A stretch of DNA of 64,000 nucleotides, from positions 233,090 to 297,089 of the forward strand of contig NZ_JAAXPA010000009.1 of NCBI RefSeq assembly GCF_012396235.1. Reading direction: 5' to 3'. The notes under the pieces are model-generated. The model was given only the letters and a program-made list of their open reading frames with translations, did no database searches and was not told the DNA's origin. Source of the DNA: Rhodococcus opacus. Its GTDB lineage: Bacteria > Actinomycetota > Actinomycetes > Mycobacteriales > Mycobacteriaceae. Made by a program: the position numbers and the translations under genes. Positions 45,665 to 55,418 of the stretch are shown here, one piece after another (position 1 is the first letter of the stretch; each line of letters begins with the position of its first letter).

Positions 45665-46228
45665 TCAGGAGACGCAGGCGTCCAGCGCCTCCCCGACATC
45701 GGCCCGGACGAGCAGCCTGTCGAGGGCGCGCTGCGCCACGAAACCGCCGCCCCGCAGCCCGTCCAGCCAGTCGAGCAGCCCGGTGTAGTGACCGTGCGGA
45801 TCCAGCAGGACCACCGGCTTCTCGTGCATGCCGAGATAGCCCGCGGTCCACGTTTCGAACAGCTCCTCGAGCGTGCCGATACCGCCGGGCAGCGTCACGA
45901 ACGCGTCGGCCCGGTCCTCCATGATCTGCTTGCGCTGACGCATGGTGTCGGTGACCACCAGCTCGTCGGCGTCGACGTCGGCGACTTCCCTGTGCACCAG
46001 AGCTTTCGGGATGACACCGACGGTTGTCGCCCCTGCCGCGCGGGCGGCCTCGGCCACCGCGCCCATCATCGAGACGTTGCCACCGCCGGACACGAGTTGC
46101 CAACCGCGCTTTCCGATTTCGGCACCCACCCGGGACGCGAGCTCCAGGAAGTGGTCGTCCACGGGGCCGGACGCACAGTAGACGCACACCGAGAACGGCT
46201 GCGGTGGAACAGTTTCCGGCATCACCAC
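45665..46228 (-). CDS. LOG-family phosphoribohydrolase (cytokinin-riboside type)
   Basis: 187 residues. Motifs VSGGGNVSMMG and LPGGIGTLEELFE place it in the LOG family that releases the base from cytokinin nucleotides (Rv1205 orthologue). The last base-binding region is intact. Its start overlaps the next LOG gene by 7 nt. Confidence 0.88.
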   Translation of the reverse strand: MVMPETVPPQPFSVCVYCASGPVDDHFLELASRVGAEIGKRGWQLVSGGGNVSMMGAVAEAARAAGATTVGVIPKALVHREVADVDADELVVTDTMRQRKQIMEDRADAFVTLPGGIGTLEELFETWTAGYLGMHEKPVVLLDPHGHYTGLLDWLDGLRGGGFVAQRALDRLLVRADVGEALDACVS

Positions 46229-47019
46229 TGGTCCTCCGTCCCGAGCAGGGCAGCTTCGTCGACACCCTGCTGCGACCGTATGACGATCTGCACTGCTTCC
46301 TCCACGTCGTCCGTGACGTGCAAGAGATTGACGTCACCTTCCGAGATCTTGCCGCTGCGTTGGAGAGTTCCCCGCAACCAGTCCACGAGCCCGGACCAGT
46401 ACTCGGTGCCGAACAGGACGATCGGGAATCTCGTGACCTTGCGCGTCTGCACCAGAGTCAGCGCCTCGAACAGTTCGTCGAGCGTCCCGAACCCGCCGGG
46501 CAGGCAGATGAACGCCTGCGAGTACTTCACGAACATCGTCTTGCGCGCGAAGAAGTAGCGGAAGTTGATGCCGAGGTCGACCCACTCGTTGAGGCCCTCC
46601 TCGAACGGCAGCTCGATGCCGAGGCCGATGGAGTAACCACCCGATTCGCTGGCGCCGCGGTTGGCCGCCTCCATGACGCCGGGGCCGCCGCCGGTCATGA
46701 CGGCGTAGCCGGCCTCGGCCAGGCGGGCACCCAGCGCCCGTCCCGCCTCGTACTCCGGGTGGCCGTCCGGTGTGCGAGCGGAACCGAAGACGGTGACCGC
46801 GCGCGGCGCCTCGGCCAGGGCACCGAACCCCTCGACGAACTCGCTCTGGATCCGCAGTACGCGCCAGGGGTCGGTGTGCACCCAGTCGGTCGAGCCCCGC
46901 TCGTCGAGCAACCGCTCGTCGGTGGTGGTGTCGTCCTTGCGGGCGCGCCTCAACTGCACCGGACCCCGGTGCTTCACGGACGAGGACTTCCGGCCGTGAG
47001 TGTTCTTCTCGGGTGCCAT
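46222..47019 (-). CDS. Second LOG-family protein (TIGR00730)
   Basis: 265 residues with a longer N-terminus (about 75 residues, basic). Motifs GGGPGVMEAANRGA and LPGGFGTLDELFE are clear; the GGGPGxMEA form is the larger LOG subtype. It overlaps the shorter LOG gene, so the two are co-translated. A paralogue with a different base or nucleotide target, or a heteromer, is possible. Confidence 0.88.
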   Translation of the reverse strand: MAPEKNTHGRKSSSVKHRGPVQLRRARKDDTTTDERLLDERGSTDWVHTDPWRVLRIQSEFVEGFGALAEAPRAVTVFGSARTPDGHPEYEAGRALGARLAEAGYAVMTGGGPGVMEAANRGASESGGYSIGLGIELPFEEGLNEWVDLGINFRYFFARKTMFVKYSQAFICLPGGFGTLDELFEALTLVQTRKVTRFPIVLFGTEYWSGLVDWLRGTLQRSGKISEGDVNLLHVTDDVEEAVQIVIRSQQGVDEAALLGTEDQW

Positions 47020-47061
47020 GCGCCCCAGGCTAGCGGGTGGCCCGTTCGGGGCACCGGGCAG

Positions 47062-48135
47062 TCACGGGGCGCTCAGGTAGGCGCGCAGCACGGTCGTCAC
47101 GTCCGTGATCTGCTGGACGGGCACGTGCTCGTCCCGCTTGTGTGCGAGGTTCGGATCGCCGGGACCGTAGTTGACGGCCGGGATGCCGAGGGCGGAGAAC
47201 CGTGACACGTCGGTCCACCCGTACTTGGCGCGGAACTCGCCGCCCGCCGCCTCGATCAGGGCCGCGGCCGCGGGATCGCTCAGCCCGGGCAGGGCTCCCG
47301 GCGACAGGTCGGTGACCTCGAAACCCAGCTCGAGGCCGTCGAAGACCTCCCGCACGTGGTCGATGGCCTGCTCGGCGCTGCGGTCGGGGGCGAAGCGGAA
47401 GTTCACGTCCATCTCCGCCGCGTCGGGAACCACGTTTCCCGCGACCCCACCGGCGATCCGCACGGCGGACAACCCCTCCCGGTACACGCAGCCGTCGATG
47501 TCCACCGACCGCGCGGTGTAGTCCGACAGCCGCTGCAGAACCGGGGCGAAGCGGTGGATCGCGTTGTCGCCCAGCCACGATCTCGCGGAGTGCGCACGGG
47601 TGCCGCGGGTGGTCAGCGTCACCCGCAACGTGCCCTGGCACCCCGCCTCGATGAGGCCTCCGGTCGGCTCGCCGAGGATCGCGACGTCCGCGCGCAGCCA
47701 GTCGGGGTTCTCGCGTTCGATCCGTCCGAGCCCGTTGTGGACGGCCGCGATCTCCTCGCAGTCGTAGAACACCAGGGTCAGATCGTGCGCGAGGTTCTCG
47801 ATGGTTGCGGCGAGGTGCAGGAACACCGCGTCACCCGACTTCATGTCGACCGTTCCGCATCCGTGCAGCAGATCGCCCTCACGCCGCGAGGGCACGTTGT
47901 CCGCGATCGGCACCGTGTCGAGGTGACCGGCGAGCATCACCCGGCTCGGCAGTCCCCGATCGGTCCGGGCGAGCACGGCGTTGCCGTTTCGGATGATCTC
48001 GAAACCGGTGGTCTGCTCCCGCAGCGCCGACTCGACGGCGGCGGCGATCGCCGACTCGTCGTGCGAGACGCTCGGGATGTCCACCAGGGCGGCGGTGAGG
48101 TCGATGGGATCGGCGTGGAGGTCGAGTGGGCTCAC
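47062..48135 (-). CDS. dapE: Succinyl-diaminopimelate desuccinylase
   Basis: 357 residues from GTG. M20 metallopeptidase motifs: [39 protein letters not shown] and [15 protein letters not shown]. It cleaves N-succinyl-LL-diaminopimelate in lysine and peptidoglycan synthesis. With dapD nearby, the succinylase branch is present. Confidence 0.93.
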   Translation of the reverse strand: MSPLDLHADPIDLTAALVDIPSVSHDESAIAAAVESALREQTTGFEIIRNGNAVLARTDRGLPSRVMLAGHLDTVPIADNVPSRREGDLLHGCGTVDMKSGDAVFLHLAATIENLAHDLTLVFYDCEEIAAVHNGLGRIERENPDWLRADVAILGEPTGGLIEAGCQGTLRVTLTTRGTRAHSARSWLGDNAIHRFAPVLQRLSDYTARSVDIDGCVYREGLSAVRIAGGVAGNVVPDAAEMDVNFRFAPDRSAEQAIDHVREVFDGLELGFEVTDLSPGALPGLSDPAAAALIEAAGGEFRAKYGWTDVSRFSALGIPAVNYGPGDPNLAHKRDEHVPVQQITDVTTVLRAYLSAP

Positions 48136-48176
48136 CCGTCCACCCTAAGCCGACCCGTCCGCCCGCTCGGGCGTTG

Positions 48177-49130
48177 CTACCCGTCGAAGCCGCCCGGGAT
48201 CTCGTAGATCGCACCGTCGAAACCGATGCGGAACAGCCGTCCCGCCGAGAAGCCGCCGGACCCCTGCCCGTAGACGACCATGCTCGACGTCGGCAGACCG
48301 GACGCCAGCACGCAGTACCGCCCCGGCGAGTCGAGGCGCCAGATCTCGCCGCGCACGTTGGCCGGGACCACCGGACGGCCTCTCGAGTCCAGGGCCAGAC
48401 CGTCGGGTGCGGCGAAGGTGTCGAGACCGGACAGGTCGAGGATGCTCTCGGGCGCTCCGGGGTTCGAGAGCGGGATCCGGCTCACGCCCGGATTCACGAA
48501 CGTCCGCGACACGTAGAGGTACCGATCGTCCGCGCCGAGCACCGCGCCGTTGGCGCTGGGCAGCGTCGCCCAGTGGGGCTCCACCCGCCCGTCGGGGAAC
48601 ACCCGTCCGATCTGGGTTCCGAAGTCGTTGGTGGCGTATGCGGTTCCGTCGGCGGCGACATCGAGTCCGTTCGCCGCGCTCAGTCCCGATACGAACGGGG
48701 TGAGCACGTTGGTCGCGGTGTTCAGCTTCGCGATCGCACCCGGACGCAGGATGTCGCCGAGGAACACGCGGGCGTCCGCGCCGTACCCCACCAGCAGTGA
48801 ACCGTCCGACGCCCAGGCCAGCGCCCCGGCCCCGCCGTCCGGCACCGTCGCGACCGGGACCGCGGGGGCTCCCGGGGCGTCGAGGCGGAACACCCGCCCG
48901 CTCAGAAGGTCCGTCGTGTAAAGACGGCCGCCGCCGTCCACGGCGACTCCCTCGAGCGCCGCTCCCGGCACCCGCCCGACGAGGACCGGTGCCTGGCCGG
49001 CGCCCGGGCACACCGGAGCGGCGGACGCGGTCTGCGGCGCCACCACCGACACGGCCCCGGCGAGCAGCGCACCCGCGGCCACGGCCCGGACGCCTCCTCC
49101 GATGAATCGACCCCAGTGCGACATGCGCAT
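48177..49130 (-). CDS. Secreted SMP-30/gluconolactonase-like beta-propeller protein
   Basis: 317 residues, start at MRMSHWG with GAAAGG upstream. Signal peptide to about residue 37 (TASAAPV). Repeats such as [36 protein letters not shown] and [17 protein letters not shown] build a six-bladed propeller. Two Cys (CPGAG near the N-terminus and RYCVLASG) may pair. Function unknown; exported calcium-binding lactonase-type fold. Confidence 0.75.
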   Translation of the reverse strand: MRMSHWGRFIGGGVRAVAAGALLAGAVSVVAPQTASAAPVCPGAGQAPVLVGRVPGAALEGVAVDGGGRLYTTDLLSGRVFRLDAPGAPAVPVATVPDGGAGALAWASDGSLLVGYGADARVFLGDILRPGAIAKLNTATNVLTPFVSGLSAANGLDVAADGTAYATNDFGTQIGRVFPDGRVEPHWATLPSANGAVLGADDRYLYVSRTFVNPGVSRIPLSNPGAPESILDLSGLDTFAAPDGLALDSRGRPVVPANVRGEIWRLDSPGRYCVLASGLPTSSMVVYGQGSGGFSAGRLFRIGFDGAIYEIPGGFDG

Positions 49131-49251
49131 TCCCACGACCTTTCCCGGTGTGTCCCACGTGCCCCGTGCATGGTCCCCCACATCGCCGGAACCCGCTCGG
49201 TTTCGATTCGATCACGCCCGATAACGACCGCTGGGAATGCCCGAGTAATGA

Positions 49252-49270
49252 GGCAGTAACCTTTACTGCC
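49252..49270. promoter_or_regulatory. Inverted repeat touching the dapD start codon
   Basis: GGCAGTAA (49252-49259) and TTACTGCC (49263-49270) flank CCT; the GTG starts at 49271. It could be an operator or an initiation-region hairpin. No ribosome site is present, suggesting a leaderless or structured start. Confidence 0.5.
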
Positions 49271-50224
49271 GTGAGCACACAGGGAGCATCAGCAGTAGGC
49301 ATCGCCAACGTGACCGTCGGCGGCACGGTCCTCGACACCTGGTTCCCGGCGCCCGAGCTGGGAAACTTCGACGACGCGGGCACCGTGCGGATCGAGGGTG
49401 GCGACATCCCCTCCGATCTGGCACTTCTCGCCGGACCCGACGAGGCGCGTGAGGTCGACCAGGTCGTGGTGCGCACCACCATCGCCGACCTGTCGGCGCC
49501 GCCGGTCGACGCCCACGACGCCTACCTGCGCCTTCACCTCCTCTCGCATCGCCTCGTGACCCCGCACGGCGTCAACCTCGACGGTCTGTTCGGATTGCTG
49601 TCCAACGTGGTGTGGACCAACTTCGGTCCCTGTGCGGTCGAGGGCTTCGAGAAGGTGCGGTCGCGTCTGCGCATCCGCGGCGTGGTCACCGTGTTCGGTG
49701 TCGACAAGTTCCCGCGCATGGTCGACTACGTCGTGCCGTCCGGCGTCCGCATCGCCGACGCCGACCGCGTCCGCCTCGGCGCCCACCTGGCAAGCGGCAC
49801 CACCGTGATGCACGAGGGCTTCGTCAACTTCAACGCCGGTACGCTCGGCAACTCCATGGTCGAAGGCCGTATCTCCGCGGGCGTCGTCGTCGACGACGGA
49901 TCCGACGTGGGCGGCGGTGCGTCGATCATGGGCACCCTGTCCGGTGGCGGCAAGGAGACCATCTCCGTCGGCAAGCGCTGCCTGCTCGGCGCCAACGCCG
50001 GTCTCGGCATCTCGCTCGGCGACGACTGCGTCCTCGAGGCCGGCCTGTACGTGACCGCGGGCACCAAGGTCACCGGGCCGGACGGCACCGTCGTGAAGGC
50101 CAAGGAACTCAACGGCCAGTCCAACCTGCTGTTCCGTCGTAACTCCGTGTCGGGAGCCGTCGAGGTCGTGCCGTGGAAGGGCACCGGCGTGGAACTGAAC
50201 GCCGCTCTGCACGCAAACGACTGA
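49271..50224 (+). CDS. dapD: 2,3,4,5-tetrahydropyridine-2,6-dicarboxylate N-succinyltransferase
   Basis: 317 residues from GTG, equal to the mycobacterial enzyme. A left-handed beta-helix of hexapeptide repeats is visible ([27 protein letters not shown] region) with [19 protein letters not shown] late. It adds succinyl to tetrahydrodipicolinate in the DAP/lysine route. The DapD form with an added N-terminal domain is typical of actinobacteria. Confidence 0.93.
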   Translation: MSTQGASAVGIANVTVGGTVLDTWFPAPELGNFDDAGTVRIEGGDIPSDLALLAGPDEAREVDQVVVRTTIADLSAPPVDAHDAYLRLHLLSHRLVTPHGVNLDGLFGLLSNVVWTNFGPCAVEGFEKVRSRLRIRGVVTVFGVDKFPRMVDYVVPSGVRIADADRVRLGAHLASGTTVMHEGFVNFNAGTLGNSMVEGRISAGVVVDDGSDVGGGASIMGTLSGGGKETISVGKRCLLGANAGLGISLGDDCVLEAGLYVTAGTKVTGPDGTVVKAKELNGQSNLLFRRNSVSGAVEVVPWKGTGVELNAALHAND

Positions 50225-50228
50225 CCCG

Positions 50229-51620
50229 GTGAGCGGTACGCGAACACCCGGCACCGTGAGCGATTCGACCAGCACCCTGGGCCGGGGCCTGAAGGTCCGT
50301 CACCTCACGATGATGGGCCTCGGTTCCGCGATCGGTGCCGGACTGTTCCTCGGCACCGGTGTCGGCATCGCGACCGCCGGTCCCGCCGTCCTCGTCTCCT
50401 ACCTTCTCGCCGGCATCATCGTCGTCTTCGTGATGCGGATGCTCGGCGAGATGGGAGCGGCGATCCCCGCCAGCGGATCCTTCTCGCACTACGCGCGGAT
50501 CGGCATCGGCGAGTGGGCCGGATTCGTGATGGGCTGGCTCTACTGGTTCATGCTGATCATGGTGCTCGGCGCCGAGATCACCGGCGCCTCCGGCATCGTG
50601 AGCGGCTGGCTGCCCGGCGTGCCGCAGTGGGTCGTCGCCCTCGTGTTCGTGATCTTCTTCGCGGCCGTCAACCTCGCGAAGGTCAGCAACTTCGGCGAGT
50701 TCGAGTTCTGGTTCGCCGCCATCAAGGTCACCGTCATCATCGCGTTCCTGGTGATCGGCGTGCTGCTGGTGTTCGGCCTGCTGCCGGACACCGAACCGGT
50801 GGGCACCACCAACCTCTTCGGCCACGGCGGCTTCATGCCGGAAGGCTTCGCCGGTGTCGCCGCGGGACTGCTGGTGGTGGCGTTCGCCTTCGGCGGCATC
50901 GAGATCGTGACCATCGCCGCCGCCGAATCCGAGGATCCCGAGCGGTCGATCGCCGTGGCGGTGCGCAGCGTCGTCTGGCGTATCAGCGTCTTCTACCTCG
51001 GTTCGATCTCGATCATGGTCCTCGTCCTTCCCTGGGATTCCTCGGACCTCAAGAGCGGACCGTTCGTGGCCGTCCTCAACCAGGCGCACATCCCGTACGT
51101 GGCCGGGTTCATGGAACTGGTGGTCGTGGTCGCGTTGTTGTCGGCGTTCAACGCCAACATCTACGGCACGTCGCGGATGGCGTACTCGCTGTCCCGGCGC
51201 GGCGACGGTCCCGCGTTCATGGCCCGGATCTCGAATTCCGGGGTACCCCTCAATGCGGTGCTGCTGTCGGTGTTCTTCGGTTTCGTCAGCGTCCTGCTCA
51301 ACTGGTGGCTGCCGGACGACCTCCTGGGACTTCTCCTGAACGCCGTCGGTTCGGCGCTCCTGGTCATCTGGATTTTCATCGTCGTCTCGCATCTGAGACT
51401 GCGCCCGCGGCTCGAACGCGAGGGCAAGCTGACCGTGCGGATGTGGCTGTTCCCGTGGCTCAGCTACGTCACGCTCGCAATGCTCGCCGGTTTCGTCGTG
51501 CTCATGCTCTTCGACACCGACGCCCGCACCCAGCTGATCTCGACGTGCGTCCTGTTCCTCGCGATCGCGGCGCTCGGTGTGCTCAACACCCGGCTGCGCA
51601 AGCGGTCGCAGACGGTGTGA
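50229..51620 (+). CDS. APC-family amino-acid permease
   Basis: 463 residues from GTG, 4 nt after dapD. Twelve spans are predicted; GLGSAIGAGLFLGTG in span 1 and AFGGIEIVTIAAAESEDPERSI are the amino-acid-binding landmarks of the AAT subfamily. It imports an amino acid with protons. Link to lysine is only positional. Confidence 0.88.
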   Translation: MSGTRTPGTVSDSTSTLGRGLKVRHLTMMGLGSAIGAGLFLGTGVGIATAGPAVLVSYLLAGIIVVFVMRMLGEMGAAIPASGSFSHYARIGIGEWAGFVMGWLYWFMLIMVLGAEITGASGIVSGWLPGVPQWVVALVFVIFFAAVNLAKVSNFGEFEFWFAAIKVTVIIAFLVIGVLLVFGLLPDTEPVGTTNLFGHGGFMPEGFAGVAAGLLVVAFAFGGIEIVTIAAAESEDPERSIAVAVRSVVWRISVFYLGSISIMVLVLPWDSSDLKSGPFVAVLNQAHIPYVAGFMELVVVVALLSAFNANIYGTSRMAYSLSRRGDGPAFMARISNSGVPLNAVLLSVFFGFVSVLLNWWLPDDLLGLLLNAVGSALLVIWIFIVVSHLRLRPRLEREGKLTVRMWLFPWLSYVTLAMLAGFVVLMLFDTDARTQLISTCVLFLAIAALGVLNTRLRKRSQTV

Positions 51621-51623
51621 CCG

Positions 51624-51652
51624 GTTCGGGCCGGCGACTCACCGGCCCGAAC
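51624..51652. terminator. Hairpin shared by permease and DUF1622 genes
   Basis: Perfect 11-bp arms GTTCGGGCCGG and CCGGCCCGAAC with a 7-nt loop; the stop codon of the minus-strand gene lies at its edge, so it serves both convergent transcripts. Confidence 0.7.
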
Positions 51653-52052
51653 TCGACTCCTGCCCCGCGGACGAGCGCGCCGCATGGGCGAGCACCTGCG
51701 GTCCGGTCACGAACGCCTTCCGCCACGGTGCGACACCGTCGATTTCGATCTCGATGGACAGGCTCAGCACGGTGCGGATCAGCACGATCACTCCCAGGAC
51801 GGCGGCATCGGTCAGTGACGGTGTCGACGTGACCGTCTTGACGATGTCTGCCGCGACGAGCAATTCCAGGCCGAGCAGGATCGCGCCGCCGAGCGACTCC
51901 CTCAGGGTCTTGAACGCCTGAGTGCCGTCTCCGGTCCGCTTCCACGCGCGCACCGCGAGGAAGAAGGCGAAGAGGAACCCGACAATCATCGCGAGGACAC
52001 CGAGCACTTCGAACACTTCGGTTGCGAGTTCGAAGAACCTGACAGTGTCCAT
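51639..52052 (-). CDS. DUF1622 membrane protein
   Basis: 137 residues from MDTVRFFEL. Three spans at about 14-38, 57-76 and 79-103. The motif FKTLRESLGGAILLGLELLVAADIVKT is characteristic of DUF1622. Function unknown. Confidence 0.8.
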   Translation of the reverse strand: MDTVRFFELATEVFEVLGVLAMIVGFLFAFFLAVRAWKRTGDGTQAFKTLRESLGGAILLGLELLVAADIVKTVTSTPSLTDAAVLGVIVLIRTVLSLSIEIEIDGVAPWRKAFVTGPQVLAHAARSSAGQESSSGR

Positions 52053-52122
52053 GGTGTGAGTGTTCCTGTTCGGGACGGTGTTCGCAGTCGAGCCCGGTCG
52101 TTCCAAGCATCACGCCAGGCGT

Positions 52123-53769
52123 CTAGCTCCGACCGCGGGCGGCCAACGCGTTGACGAACACGTTGGCGATGTCGGCGGGATCCTTCGCGACGTAGCTCGA
52201 TCCTCCGGTCACCCGCGAGATCTCGGCGAGCGTGGCCGCGTCCGCGTCGTCGGTGATGCCGATCGTCACGATGATGACGGGCCGGGCCGGATCCGTCTCA
52301 CGCTGCAGGATGCTCAGGAGCTGTTCCTTCGTGATGGAGTCCGGATCCTCGTTGGCGCCGTCGGTCAGGATGATCACACTGTTCACAGCGCGCGGGTCGT
52401 ACGTCTCCTGCACCGTCCGGAACGCGGCGAGCGTCGTGTCGTACAGACCGGTGCCGCCGCCGATCAGCGCGTCGACCTTCCCCGCCTGCTGCGCCATCAG
52501 CTGGCGCTGCGTGAGACCGTCGACCACCGTGTCGTAGCGGCGGATCGAGACCATCTCCTTGTAGTCCTGCGGTCCCCCACCGAGGCCCTGCGAGAACGCC
52601 CACAACCCCGCCGACACGCTGTCCGGGAACATCGCATTGCCGGCGAGTGCGGCATCGACCGTGAGATCCATGCGCGACCGGCTGCCTGCGGGGGTCTCCA
52701 TCGACCCCGACACGTCGATCGCGACGAGCGTGCGAATGGGTAATGCCATCAACGCCCACCCGCCGAGGGCGTCCTGTAGTGCCGACTCGTCCTCGAGCGC
52801 GAGCTTGGTGACCCTGCCGACACCGCGGCCGTCGGCCAGTGGACTCCCGTCGGGTCCGCGGAATCCGTGCTCCGCGAGTACCGCGCGGGCCTCCTCGCCA
52901 CCGAGAACCGCGGCGACGGCACGTGCCACCTGGGTGGCCTTGTAGTGCCGGTCGGGGGCCGGCGACGTGACGACGAGCGGGAAGTTCATGAAGTTGCTGC
53001 CCGTCGGGGGCACCGTCGCGGTGAGCGTGCGCGCGCCGTCACCGTCGGAAAAGTCGAGCACGGACTGTTCGGTGGCCACGGCAACTCCGCCGTTGTCGAC
53101 GACGCCCTGCAGCATCTCCTCGCCAACGGGCTCGTCCGCGGTGCGTGCACTCTCCTCCTGCGCGAGCGGGACCAGCGCCGCCCGCACCGTCCCCGCGGAC
53201 ACGGGATCGGCCTGGCCCTCGGCGAGTGCCGCGTTGATCGGAGCCTGCGCCACCCCGGTCACGAGGGGGTTGCCCAGCTGGATGTCCTTGATCTGGAGGG
53301 CCGCGAGCCACGTCGGCGCCGTGGGGGCGTCCGCCTCGCGGGACGCCAGGACAACGGGCGACGATGCGATCGAACCCGACATCACCTCGACCGGACCGGC
53401 TGCGGTGAGTGCCGCCTTGCCCACCCAGGCGCCGGTGTCGGGGATCCAGAGATCCGGGGCGTCGGTCCCCTTGCCGAGCCGTCCCGCGATGTCGCCGGAC
53501 GTCGCGCCGCTGACAGCGACGTTCGCGCAGCCCAGGTCGGTGTCCTTCGCCTCGCCGAGAATGCGGTTCAGAGCGGGCACGATGCTCGGGTCGGCGGCGA
53601 GCGTGTAGTCGGTGACCTGATCGCAGTCGTCGGCCCAGGAGCGCACCGCCTGAACGACGACGACCACGGAGGCCACGAGCCCGATCACGACAGCGGCGCA
53701 CACCGCGTAGAACCCGGGCGAGCGACCACCGCGCTCCTGCCCCGCGCTCGAATGACGCCCTCCGGCCAT
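52123..53769 (-). CDS. Membrane-anchored substrate-binding-like plus VWA-domain protein
   Basis: 548 residues; AGGGAGG sits just before the ATG at 53769, so nine upstream residues are rejected. One N-terminal span (about 22-42). Residues about 45-330 resemble an extracellular solute-binding fold (DAPDLWIPDTGAWVGKA, SSPVVLASREA, NFPLVVTSP). The C-terminal von Willebrand A domain has the MIDAS DVSGSM starting near 352 with the later TDGANED. Such hybrids bind metal and protein ligands outside the cell; role unknown. Confidence 0.8.
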   Translation of the reverse strand: MAGGRHSSAGQERGGRSPGFYAVCAAVVIGLVASVVVVVQAVRSWADDCDQVTDYTLAADPSIVPALNRILGEAKDTDLGCANVAVSGATSGDIAGRLGKGTDAPDLWIPDTGAWVGKAALTAAGPVEVMSGSIASSPVVLASREADAPTAPTWLAALQIKDIQLGNPLVTGVAQAPINAALAEGQADPVSAGTVRAALVPLAQEESARTADEPVGEEMLQGVVDNGGVAVATEQSVLDFSDGDGARTLTATVPPTGSNFMNFPLVVTSPAPDRHYKATQVARAVAAVLGGEEARAVLAEHGFRGPDGSPLADGRGVGRVTKLALEDESALQDALGGWALMALPIRTLVAIDVSGSMETPAGSRSRMDLTVDAALAGNAMFPDSVSAGLWAFSQGLGGGPQDYKEMVSIRRYDTVVDGLTQRQLMAQQAGKVDALIGGGTGLYDTTLAAFRTVQETYDPRAVNSVIILTDGANEDPDSITKEQLLSILQRETDPARPVIIVTIGITDDADAATLAEISRVTGGSSYVAKDPADIANVFVNALAARGRS

Positions 53770-53920
53770 CGTCTGCCTCCCTAACATTTCGGTCACGAGA
53801 CGACCACCGACACACCCGGACCGAATATGATCCGCCCCACATCGTAGCGAACGGTGCAGCGTACGATGCTGCGCTAGTGACGGGGCGGTGCCCTCTTCCG
53901 CCTCGGGGGCGACCAGCGAG

Positions 53921-55159
53921 TCAGCGCTCGAGTTGTGCGACCTCGAGCCGGCGGGCGACGAGCGCGGCCTGGATCTGCCGCAGCCCGGACGGGCGGGTCG
54001 GATCGCAGCCCGTCAGCTGCGCCACCCGCTTGAGCCGGTAGTCCACCGTATTGGTGTGAAGGTGCATCTGCTTCGCGGTGCGCTGCCGATTGAGATCGTG
54101 GCCGATGTGCACCTCGAGCGTTTCGATCAGTTCGGGTGAGCCCTGCAACGGCTCGAGGAGCCGCGCCAGGTGGCTTCTGCCCGGTCCGGGCCGGGTGAGC
54201 TGGTATTCGAGCGCCAGATCGTCCATCTCGTAGAGACCCGGTTCCAGCGCCAGCTGATGGGCGAGGTCGAGGAGTTCGTGGACCTGGTCGGCAGCCGCGG
54301 GGATACCGGCGGTGCGAACCCGGGTTGCCGTGGCGGTGAGCGGAACTCCGGCGGCCGCTCCGATGCGGTCGAGCAGGGACACCATCCAGGCCCGCTCGGG
54401 TGAGCCGGGCAGCAACAGCGTTCCACCGTCCGGGCTCAGCGAACAGAGGGCGGCACCACCCGCGGCGTCCGCGAGCTCGATCTGCAACCGGCGGAGCTTC
54501 TGCCGGGCGACGACGGTTTTGCGCCGGTGTGTCACGGCCTCCGTGGGATGCGACGGAATCGACAGTCCCAGCACCACGTACTCGTCGGCCAGCTCCACGC
54601 CCGCGTGCCGCGCGGCGGTCGCCGCCTTTCTGCCGCTGAGCAGCGCCGTGACGAGATTGACCGCGGCACCGTCACGTTCGCTGTTGACGGCTTCGAGTTC
54701 CTCCACGTAGCTGGTCGTGGCGGCGACGGTCACGCATTCGAGGAGGCTGAACATCACCTTCTGGATGACCAGGAGTTCGGGCAGGTCTTCCTCGCGGGCG
54801 TTCGAGGCGACGAGGTCGCCGGCCTCCTGGATACCTTCGTGCAGGATGCGGAGTACGAGCTTCAACGGGAATCCCTCGCGGGCCCAGCGCGCGGAACTGT
54901 TGCGCACCTCTGCGAGGTCCTCGTCCGTCGGGCTGATGCCCTCGTCGAGCATCTGGATACCGAGGCCGAGGCAGACGATCGTGAAATCCATGACGTCGCT
55001 CTGCAGCTGTTCGCCGGGAAGCGAACCGCACGGGGTCACGTTGTCGGCGAAATGCCGGACCAGTTTCTGCGCGACCGTCAGTGTGTCGCGCAGCGGGGCG
55101 GAGGCGGGCCTGCCGTCGACGAGGATCTGCGAACCCGGCCCCGAACTATGATTCGTCAT
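53921..55159 (-). CDS. PucR/CdaR-type transcriptional regulator
   Basis: 412 residues, start at MTNHSSG. A central GGDEF-like/RsbRD region and a C-terminal PucR helix-turn-helix (TAKQMHLHTNTVDYRLKRV) are seen. In corynebacteria and mycobacteria a related regulator activates proline dehydrogenase genes and lies near them; pruB-rocA are a few genes away here. That role is inferred. Confidence 0.85.
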   Translation of the reverse strand: MTNHSSGPGSQILVDGRPASAPLRDTLTVAQKLVRHFADNVTPCGSLPGEQLQSDVMDFTIVCLGLGIQMLDEGISPTDEDLAEVRNSSARWAREGFPLKLVLRILHEGIQEAGDLVASNAREEDLPELLVIQKVMFSLLECVTVAATTSYVEELEAVNSERDGAAVNLVTALLSGRKAATAARHAGVELADEYVVLGLSIPSHPTEAVTHRRKTVVARQKLRRLQIELADAAGGAALCSLSPDGGTLLLPGSPERAWMVSLLDRIGAAAGVPLTATATRVRTAGIPAAADQVHELLDLAHQLALEPGLYEMDDLALEYQLTRPGPGRSHLARLLEPLQGSPELIETLEVHIGHDLNRQRTAKQMHLHTNTVDYRLKRVAQLTGCDPTRPSGLRQIQAALVARRLEVAQLER

Positions 55160-55418
55160 AGATCTGATCACTCCCATATGTGGATGACACCGAACTCCCG
55201 CACCATCGACATCACGAAAACATAACGAGGGTTCGCTTCTGTCACCGTTGTATCACGACAGAGCCCTGTCCAGGGCGAATACGGGCGATCCGACGTGGAC
55301 GGCCGTCGTCCGGTCCCGTGTCCGGCGGCGAATCGACCGCCGGTCGAGTCTCGGCTCCGGGCCGAGCGGGGCCCTCCCGGCATCCCCGCGGGTGTGAGGT
55401 GCCACAGACCGGGGTGTG

